This document shows, in pieces, positions 1-6,406 of a DNA stretch of 24,866 nucleotides (within the stretch, counting starts at the first letter, position 1; each line of letters begins with the position of its first letter). This DNA comes from JAFGJQ01 sp964586145 (GTDB taxonomy: Bacteria > Planctomycetota > Phycisphaerae > UBA1845), in contig CAZPHH010000075.1 in NCBI GenBank assembly GCA_964586145.1, positions 1-24,866 of the forward strand, written 5' to 3'. Below the pieces are notes generated by a model that saw only the letters and a list, made by a program, of their open reading frames with translations, did no database searches and was not told the DNA's origin. The translations under genes and the position numbers were made by a program.

Positions 1-1
1 T

Positions 2-634
2 TGGGGCGACTCGGCGCGGTTTGCGAACTGGCTGCACAACGGCCAGCCGACGGGGGCGGCGGTTCTGAGCACGACGGAGGACGGGGCGTATTACCTTGAC
101 GGCGCAACGACGGATGCTCAGCTTCTGGCGGTCAACCGCGAGGCGGACTGGAAGTGGGCGATCACGAGCGAGGACGAGTGGTATAAGGCGGCGTATCACA
201 AGAATGATGGCGTGACCGGCAATTACTTTGACTATCCGACGAGCAGTGACGTGGGGCCCAGCAACCAACTGATCGACCCGGACCCCGGCAACAACGCCAC
301 TTTTTATGCTGGCGGTGATACCATCGGCAGTCCGTACTGGCGGACGGAGGTGGGCGCTCACGAGAACAGCGACAGCCCCTACAGCACGTTTGACCAGGGC
401 GGGAACGTATGGGAGTGGAATGAAGCCGTGATCTATTCGTATCGCGGCCTGCGGGGCGGGTCGTTGGGCGGCCACGACGACTACCTGCTCGCGTCGTATC
501 GCTACTACGGCCTCCTGCCGTACGAGCGCGGCGACATCGGGTTTCGCGTCGTCGAAGTTCCCGAGCCAGCTTCCCTGGCGCTATTGGTGTTGGGCGGGAT
601 GGTGCTGGCCAGGCGAAGGGGGCTGGGAAGATAG
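2..634 (+). CDS. SUMF1/FGE-fold protein with PEP-CTERM tail (5' end outside window)
   Basis: The reading frame is open from base 2 to the TAG at 632-634, giving the last 210 residues; the true start lies upstream. The visible part has the conserved pieces of the formylglycine-generating-enzyme (SUMF1) fold in order: WGDSARFANWLHNG, EDGAYYLDG, TSEDEWYKAAYHK, FDQGGNVWEWNE, GLRGGS and IGFRV. The last 25 or so residues are a PEP-CTERM sorting signal: the VPEPAS motif, a hydrophobic helix (LALLVLGGMVL) and a basic end (ARRRGLGR). In families with this tail the protein is exported and processed by an exosortase. It is therefore probably an envelope or exopolysaccharide-associated protein of FGE fold, not a cytoplasmic sulfatase maturase. 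Its enzymatic activity is unknown. No gene follows on the same strand, and a hairpin lies 32 bases after the stop. Confidence 0.9.
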   Translation, partial: WGDSARFANWLHNGQPTGAAVLSTTEDGAYYLDGATTDAQLLAVNREADWKWAITSEDEWYKAAYHKNDGVTGNYFDYPTSSDVGPSNQLIDPDPGNNATFYAGGDTIGSPYWRTEVGAHENSDSPYSTFDQGGNVWEWNEAVIYSYRGLRGGSLGGHDDYLLASYRYYGLLPYERGDIGFRVVEVPEPASLALLVLGGMVLARRRGLGR

Positions 635-665
635 CTCTTTTCCCTATGTCTCTTTTACCCTTCAT

Positions 666-691
666 CCGGGGCGGGCGCAAGCCCGCCCCGG
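666..691 (+). terminator. Perfect 11-bp hairpin with GCAA loop after the PEP-CTERM gene
   Basis: CCGGGGCGGGC (666-676) pairs perfectly with GCCCGCCCCGG (681-691) around a GCAA tetraloop, a stable GNRA-type loop. It starts 32 bases after the stop codon. The following bases (CTTCTTGC) are only weakly T-rich, so this may be a transcript-end stabiliser or one of the local palindromic repeats rather than a classical intrinsic terminator. Confidence 0.5.
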
Positions 692-740
692 CTTCTTGCA
701 CTCTCGCCGCCGGCTTCTTGCACTCTCGCCGCCGGCTTCT
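690..740. repeat. 22-bp direct tandem repeat, 2.3 copies
   Basis: A 22-base unit beginning GGCTTCTTGCACTCTCGCC occurs at 690-711 and is repeated exactly at 712-733. A truncated third copy (GGCTTCT) lies at 734-740. The copies are identical and directly abutting, with no spacers, so this is a recent tandem duplication and not a CRISPR-like array. The first copy overlaps the 3' arm of the preceding hairpin by two bases. Confidence 0.9.
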
Positions 741-848
741 GAGGACGCAGCCCGAAGGGCGAAGACCCAGGGCGGCGCGCGAGTTTTTTTTACCCGCGCG
801 CACGCGTCGCGCGTTCTGCGCTCACCCCGAAGGGGTGAAGGTGTGTAG

Positions 849-868
849 CCAGGGGCGCGAGCCCCTGG
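849..868. repeat. Palindromic repeat, copy A
   Basis: CCAGGGGC (849-856) and GCCCCTGG (861-868) are perfect 8-bp arms around a GCGA loop. With the four bases before it (845-848, GTAG) it is repeated in opposite orientation at 1005-1028. Same-sequence, opposite-orientation copies 137 bases apart suggest a dispersed repeat family. Confidence 0.8.
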
Positions 869-1004
869 AGCCCGTGCCGCCTCAATCCTCAAGCCCCGGA
901 GGGGCGGCAGGTTCCTGCGGAAGGTTCAGGCGTCGTTTCCGGATGCTCCGTTTGTCATGGCCCCGTCGCCCCTTCGGGGCTGATCGGTATTATTGCGATT
1001 CGTA

Positions 1005-1024
1005 CCAGGGGCTCGCGCCCCTGG
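1005..1024. repeat. Palindromic repeat, copy B (inverted relative to copy A)
   Basis: CCAGGGGC (1005-1012) and GCCCCTGG (1017-1024) flank a TCGC loop. The element plus four flanking bases (to 1028) is the exact reverse complement of 845-868. It is directly followed by a 16-bp perfect palindrome, CCCCGGCGCGCCGGGG (1028-1043). Confidence 0.8.
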
Positions 1025-1127
1025 CTACCCCGGCGCGCCGGGGTGCCCCTTCAGGGCACGGGGCTGGCGCCGCGGGGTGGGAGGCGGTTGCCCCGGTGGG
1101 ATTTCGAGAAACGCTCCTGTCGCGGGT

Positions 1128-3113
1128 TCAGCGGCAGACAGGGGTGCGCGGCGGACGTGTACCGGCGGCCACGCAGACGCAGTTTGCGCCGGCCCGCTTG
1201 CCCGCGTACAACGCTTCGTCGGCGGCCTTCAGCAGGTCGTCGAGCGAGGCGTGGTCGGGCGTACGCTGGGCCACGCCGAAGGTTGCCGTCGTCATCAACT
1301 CCAGGCCGGCGAACCGGACGCGGTCTTCCGCCACAGCTTTGCGACGGCGCTCCGCCGCGGCCTGGGCCGTGCCGGCGGTTGTCTCGGGACAGAGAATGAG
1401 GAATTCGTCGCCTCCCATGCGGCACACCACATCCTCCGTCCGGCCGGAACTGCGCAGGACGCTCGCCACAGACTTCAGAAGCGCATCGCCGGCCGCGTGG
1501 CCGTGCGTGTCGTTGATCGTCTTGAAGTGGTCCAAGTCGACGCTGATGCACGAGAGCGCCCAGCCGTGCCGGTCCGAGGCGGCCCAGAGTTCGGTCAGCC
1601 GGGTGAGGGCGGCCCGCCGGTTGAGCAGGCCGGTCAACTCGTCGGTCGTGGCGACCTGCTTGAGCCTGGCGTTGACGGTCATGAGGCGGCTGTTCACGAT
1701 GGCGAGTTTGGCGTTGAAACAGTGCGTTTCGTGGTCTCGCTTGCGCAGGTCCTCCGTCAGCCGGATGATGCGATCGGCGGCGCGCAGCCGGGCCAGCAAT
1801 TCGCGCTGGCTGAACGGCTTGACGAGGTAGTCGTCGGCGCCGGCGTCGAACGCCTCCACGACACAGTCTTCGCCGGTTCGTCCGGTCAGGACAATGATGT
1901 AGGTGAAGTCCACGTCGGGGTGTCCGCGTGCGGCGCGGCACAACTCCACACCGCTCATCCCGGGCATCATCCAGTCGGTGATGATGAGGGGCGGGGACTC
2001 GGACAGGAGCTTCTGCAGGCCCTCCTGCCCGTCGGAGGCGGTCAGCACATCGTAGCCTGCCGCGACCAGGTGCCCCTTCAGCAGGCGGATGGAGTCGGGA
2101 TCGTCGTCGACAATCATGGCCCTGGGCATGTGTGCCTGCGGTCGCCAGGGCTGCTGCGCGTCGGGCGATCGGGCCGCCTCCTCGATGAGCGACGCACGGC
2201 GGGCCTGGGCCTGGGCGAAGATGCCGGCCAGCGGCGGGGCGTCGCGGGTCGGGACGGCAAAGACGGCGCCGGCCTGCCGCCACTGCTCGCGAATGCCGTC
2301 GAACAACGTGGGGAAGGTGTCGGAACGCAGGCCCAGCGCCCCGGCCTTGCGCACCAGGTTGTGCAGTGCGGATTCGACCGCGGAATCGGCGGTCAGAACG
2401 GCCGCCACAGCCCCCGCCAGGTCCAGGACGCGAGCAAGGGGCTGTGCAGAAACCGCGGCCTCATCCGACGCGGGGCCGGTTTCATCCTGCAGACGCACCG
2501 CCTGGACGATGCCGTCGGGCAGTCCCCAATCGCCCATCATCTCGGCTGCCAGCGCGTTGTGGTCGATCTCGAAGATGTCGCGCTCAATGGAGAGGCCCTG
2601 TTCCGTGTTCAACTGGTCGATCAGACGCAGAGCATGGGTGTACGCCTCCGGAAACGCCGTGGCCAGGGCCAGACGGCCGATCTTGCTCAGCAGACCGACC
2701 GTGAAGGCCTCGTCCGGATCGAACGAGCGAAGGTGCTGGGCCAGGGCGCGGCCGGCCACCGCACGGGCCAGCGCGTCGGACCAGAAACCCTCGTAGTCGA
2801 ACCCCTCGCATCGGCCGCTCCGGTGCGTCGACACCAGGGAGAACCCCAGGGCGAGGATCTTCACCGTGCGCATGCCCAGCAGGCGGACGGCCATGGAAAC
2901 GGAGGAGATGGGGCGTGTCATGCCGGCCAGGGGGGAGTTTACGAACTGGAGCAGACGCGCGGAGATGGCCGGATCGGTCTCGACCACCGCGGCCATCCGC
3001 TCGATCCGCGTATCCTCGGTGTTCGCCATGCGGAGGATGGCGAGGGCCACACCCGTGGGCGTGGGCAGCGTGCTTCCTTCCCGGATTCGCTCGTAGGTCA
3101 GGCTGCGCTTCAT
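1128..3113 (-). CDS. HDOD - response regulator - diguanylate cyclase (GGDEF) protein
   Basis: This 661-residue soluble protein fuses three signalling domains. Residues ~15-215 are an HDOD domain (TPTGVALAIL, DPAISARLLQFVNSP, AVRLLGMRTVK, DALARAVAGRALA). Residues ~330-450 are a receiver: acidic pocket VDDDPD, phosphoacceptor D380 in ITDWMMPGMSG, and Lys in LVKPFS. Residues ~490-650 are a GGDEF domain with an intact active site (MGGDEF, GGDEF at 567-571). An RTED motif lies five residues upstream (558-561), matching the product-inhibition I-site. It should make c-di-GMP under phosphorylation control, as PleD/WspR-type proteins do; the HDOD part adds an unknown input. Start ATG 3111-3113 is the natural one for the HDOD domain, though no strong Shine-Dalgarno is visible. 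It is divergent from the histidine kinase at 3517, whose product could phosphorylate it (inference). Confidence 0.93.
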   Translation of the reverse strand: MKRSLTYERIREGSTLPTPTGVALAILRMANTEDTRIERMAAVVETDPAISARLLQFVNSPLAGMTRPISSVSMAVRLLGMRTVKILALGFSLVSTHRSGRCEGFDYEGFWSDALARAVAGRALAQHLRSFDPDEAFTVGLLSKIGRLALATAFPEAYTHALRLIDQLNTEQGLSIERDIFEIDHNALAAEMMGDWGLPDGIVQAVRLQDETGPASDEAAVSAQPLARVLDLAGAVAAVLTADSAVESALHNLVRKAGALGLRSDTFPTLFDGIREQWRQAGAVFAVPTRDAPPLAGIFAQAQARRASLIEEAARSPDAQQPWRPQAHMPRAMIVDDDPDSIRLLKGHLVAAGYDVLTASDGQEGLQKLLSESPPLIITDWMMPGMSGVELCRAARGHPDVDFTYIIVLTGRTGEDCVVEAFDAGADDYLVKPFSQRELLARLRAADRIIRLTEDLRKRDHETHCFNAKLAIVNSRLMTVNARLKQVATTDELTGLLNRRAALTRLTELWAASDRHGWALSCISVDLDHFKTINDTHGHAAGDALLKSVASVLRSSGRTEDVVCRMGGDEFLILCPETTAGTAQAAAERRRKAVAEDRVRFAGLELMTTATFGVAQRTPDHASLDDLLKAADEALYAGKRAGANCVCVAAGTRPPRTPVCR

Positions 3114-3516
3114 AAGTCCGTCACGGTCCGGAGCAGGCCGATCGCATGGATGGCATCCAGCCGTCGATCCCAGCGGGGCGGGCCAGCCGACCGGACGCTC
3201 CGCGGGGCCTGCAAAGGGTCACTTCACGTTGCTGGACAACCAACAGTCTTTGCTCTCGGGGAATCGGTCCGGCGGGGTCGGGCCTTGACCTCAAAACCGC
3301 AGGGCTCCGGGCCGGCCCGGACGGCGACCCTGAAACAGCAGTCCCAGCCGGTCGGACCGCGGGACACCGGGCGAACGTCCGATAAGCCGTCGCCGCCCTG
3401 CGGAAGATGGGTGCGCCGCGGATTCGGTTATAGGAAGTTCAAAGCGGCGTCGCGGAATCGGACGATACACCTCGACGGACCCGCGTGCCGACGGTTTGGA
3501 AGGAGACGCGCCCCGC
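3114..3516. promoter_or_regulatory. Divergent intergenic region with 16-bp perfect palindrome
   Basis: These 403 bases separate the divergent HDOD-GGDEF and histidine kinase genes and must hold their promoters. I see no gene and no convincing -35/-10 pair. The clearest structure is a gapless 16-bp palindrome, TCCGGGCCGGCCCGGA, at 3306-3321. It could be an operator, but GC-rich palindromes also arise by chance. A good Shine-Dalgarno (AAGGAG, 3500-3505) precedes the kinase gene. Confidence 0.4.
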
Positions 3517-5394
3517 ATGCTCGTCACGAGTATGGTGACCGTGGCCGCCGTGCTGCAGCTTGCTGCGGCGGTGCTCGTGGTTCGCGTGCTCCGGATCACG
3601 GGTCGGTCCGCCGCCTGGCTTCTCATTGCCGTCGTTGCGCTGCTGATGGCTGGGCGGAGATGTATCGTTCTGCATCGGTGCCTGGCTCACAGCGATCTGT
3701 TCTCTCCGGACCCGTTCGCGGAGGGTGTTGGGCTGGCCATTTCGGTGCTGATGCTGATCGGGATCGCGAGGCTCGGTCCGTTCTTCATCTCCGTTGTCCA
3801 GTCACGCGAAGCGCTGCGCGACCGGACCCGGGCTGTGCAGGAACGGATGAAGAAGCTCAACTGCCTGTACGGCATTTCACGCATCGTGGAGCAGGTGGAG
3901 CTCTCCCTTGACGAGATGCTCCAGCAGATCGTTAATGCCATTCCCGCCTCCTGGCAGTATCCGGACATCACCTGCGCTCGCGTGGTGCTGGGGGACACAA
4001 CCATCGCCACCTGCAACTGCCGGAACGCGCCCTGGATTCTCTCGAGCCCGATCCAGGTGGAGGGAGTTCCCGTGGGTCGGGTGGACGTGGGGTATCTGGA
4101 GGCTCGGCCGGCCTGTGACGAGGGCCCGTTCCAGCGGGAAGAACGCAACCTGCTGAACGTGATCGCCGAGCGCATCGGACACATTGTGGAGCGCCGCCGG
4201 ATGCAGTCGGAGTGCATGACCCTGCAGGAGCAGCTCACCCAGGCTCAGAAGATGGAGGCTGTCGGCCAGCTTGCGGCGGGAGTGGCCCACGACTTCAACA
4301 ACCTCATCACGCTCATTCTCGCCCACACCGGGCAGGTCCGCGGGCAGACGGGTCAGACGCCGGAGGTCGCCGCCGCGCTGGAGGTCGTGGAAAACGCGGC
4401 GCGTCAGGCCACGGAAGTGACTCGGTCGCTGATGACGTTCGCCAGTTGCATGCCGGCCCGCAAGCAGCGAGTGGATCTGCGTGACGTTCTTCGAGATTCC
4501 GTGCGGATGCTGACCCGCACGCTCCCGGCGTCCATCGAACTGGCGGCGGACTTCTGCGAGCAGCCGCAATGGGTGCTGGCGGACCCGACGCAACTGCACC
4601 AGGTGATCCTGAACCTGGCCCTGAACGCCCGGGACGCGATGCCACAGGGAGGAAGGCTGATTGTCGGGGTCGGACCCGCCTCGACCGCCGATCTGCGGGC
4701 GCTGCCGGGCGGGTTGAACGCCTGCGCGGACTGGGCTCGCCTGCTCGTCTGCGACACCGGCGTGGGCATCCCCCCGGACCTGGTGCCGCGCCTGTTTGAG
4801 CCCTTCTTCACCACCAAGCCGCGCGGACAAGGCACCGGACTGGGCCTGCCGGTGGTTCACGGCATCATCCGCGAGCACCGGGGACACGTTCGCATCCAGT
4901 CGGAGCCGGGAACGGGGACGGAGTTCTGCGTTTTGCTGCCGGCCAACGTGGCACCAGAACTAAAGGCCCCGGAACCGGCGCCTGTCACGCCGGCCCGCGC
5001 CGACGGCACGCTGGTCCTGCTGGCCGAAGACAGCACGCCGTTGCGCCGTGTCATGACGTCCGTTCTGCAGAACCAGGGTTTCCGTGTGGTTCAGGCTGCT
5101 GACGGGGACGCGGTACTGGCGGCCCTGGGGCAGTACGGCTCCGACCTGCGGGTGTTGATTCTGGACGTGGACTTGCCCCGACTCAGCGGCCGGGCGTGCC
5201 TACGCCGGATTCGCTCTGCGGGGTGCCATACGCCGGCCATTCTCATCACCGCAGGCCCCGAAGGGGAGATGGATGAACGCGAAGACCCGGATACGCGGTT
5301 GCTTCGCAAACCGTTTCAGATGGAAACGCTGGCCGGTGCCGCCTGTGCGCTGTTGGCGTCCGGCCGAAGGTCAGAGGCGGAGGTTCCTGCATGA
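3517..5394 (+). CDS. Membrane hybrid sensor histidine kinase (3 TM - GAF-like - HisKA - HATPase - REC)
   Basis: The product is 625 residues from ATG 3517, chosen because AAGGAG at 3500-3505 lies 11 bases upstream; a TTG at 3496 overlaps that site and is less likely. Three hydrophobic segments (residues ~1-24, ~31-50, ~67-92) anchor it. A GAF-like sensor follows, carrying the LNCLYGIS and SWQYPDITCARV signatures. The kinase core has H258 in LAAGVAHDFNNL, the N box NLALNARDAMP, DTGVGIP, FEPFFTTK and GQGTGLGL. A C-terminal receiver (~505-620) has phosphoacceptor D550 in LILDVDLPRLSG and Lys in LLRKPF. It should autophosphorylate on H258 and pass phosphate to its own receiver and/or the LuxR-type regulator whose ATG overlaps its stop codon. 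The ligand is unknown. Confidence 0.94.
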   Translation: MLVTSMVTVAAVLQLAAAVLVVRVLRITGRSAAWLLIAVVALLMAGRRCIVLHRCLAHSDLFSPDPFAEGVGLAISVLMLIGIARLGPFFISVVQSREALRDRTRAVQERMKKLNCLYGISRIVEQVELSLDEMLQQIVNAIPASWQYPDITCARVVLGDTTIATCNCRNAPWILSSPIQVEGVPVGRVDVGYLEARPACDEGPFQREERNLLNVIAERIGHIVERRRMQSECMTLQEQLTQAQKMEAVGQLAAGVAHDFNNLITLILAHTGQVRGQTGQTPEVAAALEVVENAARQATEVTRSLMTFASCMPARKQRVDLRDVLRDSVRMLTRTLPASIELAADFCEQPQWVLADPTQLHQVILNLALNARDAMPQGGRLIVGVGPASTADLRALPGGLNACADWARLLVCDTGVGIPPDLVPRLFEPFFTTKPRGQGTGLGLPVVHGIIREHRGHVRIQSEPGTGTEFCVLLPANVAPELKAPEPAPVTPARADGTLVLLAEDSTPLRRVMTSVLQNQGFRVVQAADGDAVLAALGQYGSDLRVLILDVDLPRLSGRACLRRIRSAGCHTPAILITAGPEGEMDEREDPDTRLLRKPFQMETLAGAACALLASGRRSEAEVPA

Positions 5395-6047
5395 GTCAGC
5401 CCATCACCATAGTGCTCGTTGACGATCAGATGTTGATGCGCGAAGCGCTGGCGCTGCGTCTGTCCCAGGAGGCCGGCTTCCGGGTTCTGGCCACCGTCAG
5501 GGATGCGGACGCCGCCGTCCGTGAAGCGGAGCTTCATAAGCCGGACGTCGTGCTCATGGACATCGACATGCCTGGACGGTGCTGCTTTGACGCGGCCCGG
5601 TTGATTGCCGCGGCCAGTCCGGAAACGGCCATCCTGTTCGTCAGCGCGTTCTGCCACGATCGCTACATCGAGGAAGCGCTGGCCGCGGGCGCCGCGGGCT
5701 ACCTGACCAAGGACGAGTCACCGCAGACGCTCATCGCGGCGATTCACGCGGCGCGCGCGGGTTCCGCGTATTACTCCCCGGAGATCGCCGCGCGCGTCGT
5801 TGCGGACGGCGCCGGCCTGCGTCTTTCGCAATCCACGAACGCACGCGTGTCCACGTTGACGCCGCGTGAGCTGGAGATTCTGCGGTACATTGCGCGAGGC
5901 ATGTCGCGCAAGGAGATTGCCCGTACGCGGCAGGTCAGCGAGAAGACCGTCGTCAACCATACCTCGAACCTCATGAACAAGCTGAACATCCACGACCGCG
6001 TTGACCTGACGCGGTTCGCGATCCGCGAGGGCCTGGCCACGGCGTAG
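5391..6047 (+). CDS. LuxR/NarL-family response regulator
   Basis: The product is 218 residues. The N-terminal receiver (~4-122) has the acidic pair D11/D12, phosphoacceptor D57 (VVLMDIDMPG), S85 and K107 (GYLTKDES). The C-terminal GerE/LuxR helix-turn-helix (~153-213) runs from LTPRELEILRYIARGMSRKEIA to SEKTVVNHTSNLMNKLNI and should bind DNA when phosphorylated. Its ATG overlaps the kinase stop (ATGA, 5391-5394), and GGAGG at 5379-5383 lies seven bases upstream, so the two genes are translationally coupled and almost certainly a cognate pair. The targets are not visible; the gene-free region downstream (6048-6406), in front of a second kinase, is one candidate. Confidence 0.95.
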   Translation: MSQPITIVLVDDQMLMREALALRLSQEAGFRVLATVRDADAAVREAELHKPDVVLMDIDMPGRCCFDAARLIAAASPETAILFVSAFCHDRYIEEALAAGAAGYLTKDESPQTLIAAIHAARAGSAYYSPEIAARVVADGAGLRLSQSTNARVSTLTPRELEILRYIARGMSRKEIARTRQVSEKTVVNHTSNLMNKLNIHDRVDLTRFAIREGLATA

Positions 6048-6406
6048 GTCAGGGCGTTGCGGCGCGCACCCGCGCGGCCCGGTTTCGGCATCAAGTGTGA
6101 CTGACTACGCAGGCGGGACGCGCCTTCAACGGGTGCCATGACCGATCGGATTCGCGGCATCTTGCATTGGCACTTCAACCGGTCGCAAGACTGTGCTCGA
6201 CACAGGGGCGGGTGCCTGTTATTCTACTGAGCAGGAACGTCGGTCGGCGACACACACGTCGACGTGTCGTGCGGGTGGGGGCTGCCGTTCACTGTGCCGT
6301 TTTGGTTTGTGCCGCGGTCCCGTACGAGTCACGACGTGTCTCAGATCTCATCGTGCTGCGCAGTTGGCATGCCACGCGCATGAACGTGGACCCGCGAGAG
6401 GTGATG
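6048..6406 (+). promoter_or_regulatory. Gene-free leader of the second kinase with candidate sigma-70 promoter
   Basis: No gene is credible in these 359 bases, although the kinase frame stays open through most of it without PAS-type or membrane-type content. A candidate promoter lies at 6197-6225: TCGACA (6197-6202), a 17-base spacer, then TATTCT (6220-6225). These match the sigma-70 boxes at five and four of six positions. It would give a leader of about 175 bases before the ATG at 6407. GAGAGG at 6396-6401 is the ribosome binding site. Confidence 0.4.

Larger units (their letters stand above)
635..1127. repeat. Gene-free 493-bp tract made of short palindromic repeats
   Basis: I find no credible gene here. 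The tract holds a dense set of short perfect inverted repeats: 666-691 (11-bp arms), 750-760 (GCCC-GAA-GGGC), 822-838 (7-bp arms, GAA loop), 849-868 (8-bp arms, GCGA loop), 893-905 (GCCCC-GGA-GGGGC), 968-980 (GCCCC-TTC-GGGGC), 1005-1024 (8-bp arms, TCGC loop), 1028-1043 (16-bp palindrome) and 1043-1059 (6-bp arms). The elements at 845-868 and 1005-1028 are exact 24-base reverse complements of each other. The look is that of REP-like intergenic repeats. A run of eight T lies at 784-791. Confidence 0.75.

Noticed and set aside
690..740. Possible CRISPR array
   Set aside because: Units are directly adjacent with no spacers and only 2.3 copies; no cas gene is present.
784..791. Run of eight T as an intrinsic terminator
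   Set aside because: No stable GC-rich stem lies immediately before it on either strand in the right position.
993..3911. 972-codon open frame on the plus strand
   Set aside because: It is antisense to the HDOD-REC-GGDEF gene and runs into the kinase start; the translation is low-complexity, Gly/Arg-rich and domain-free, as expected in GC-rich DNA.
6170..6190. Possible sigma-54 site (TGGCAC at the edge of the kinase leader)
   Set aside because: The required TTGC element at the correct spacing is missing.
6167..6406. N-terminal extension of the second kinase
   Set aside because: The frame is open but the extra 80 residues are Arg-rich and domain-free, and a proper ribosome binding site precedes ATG 6407.
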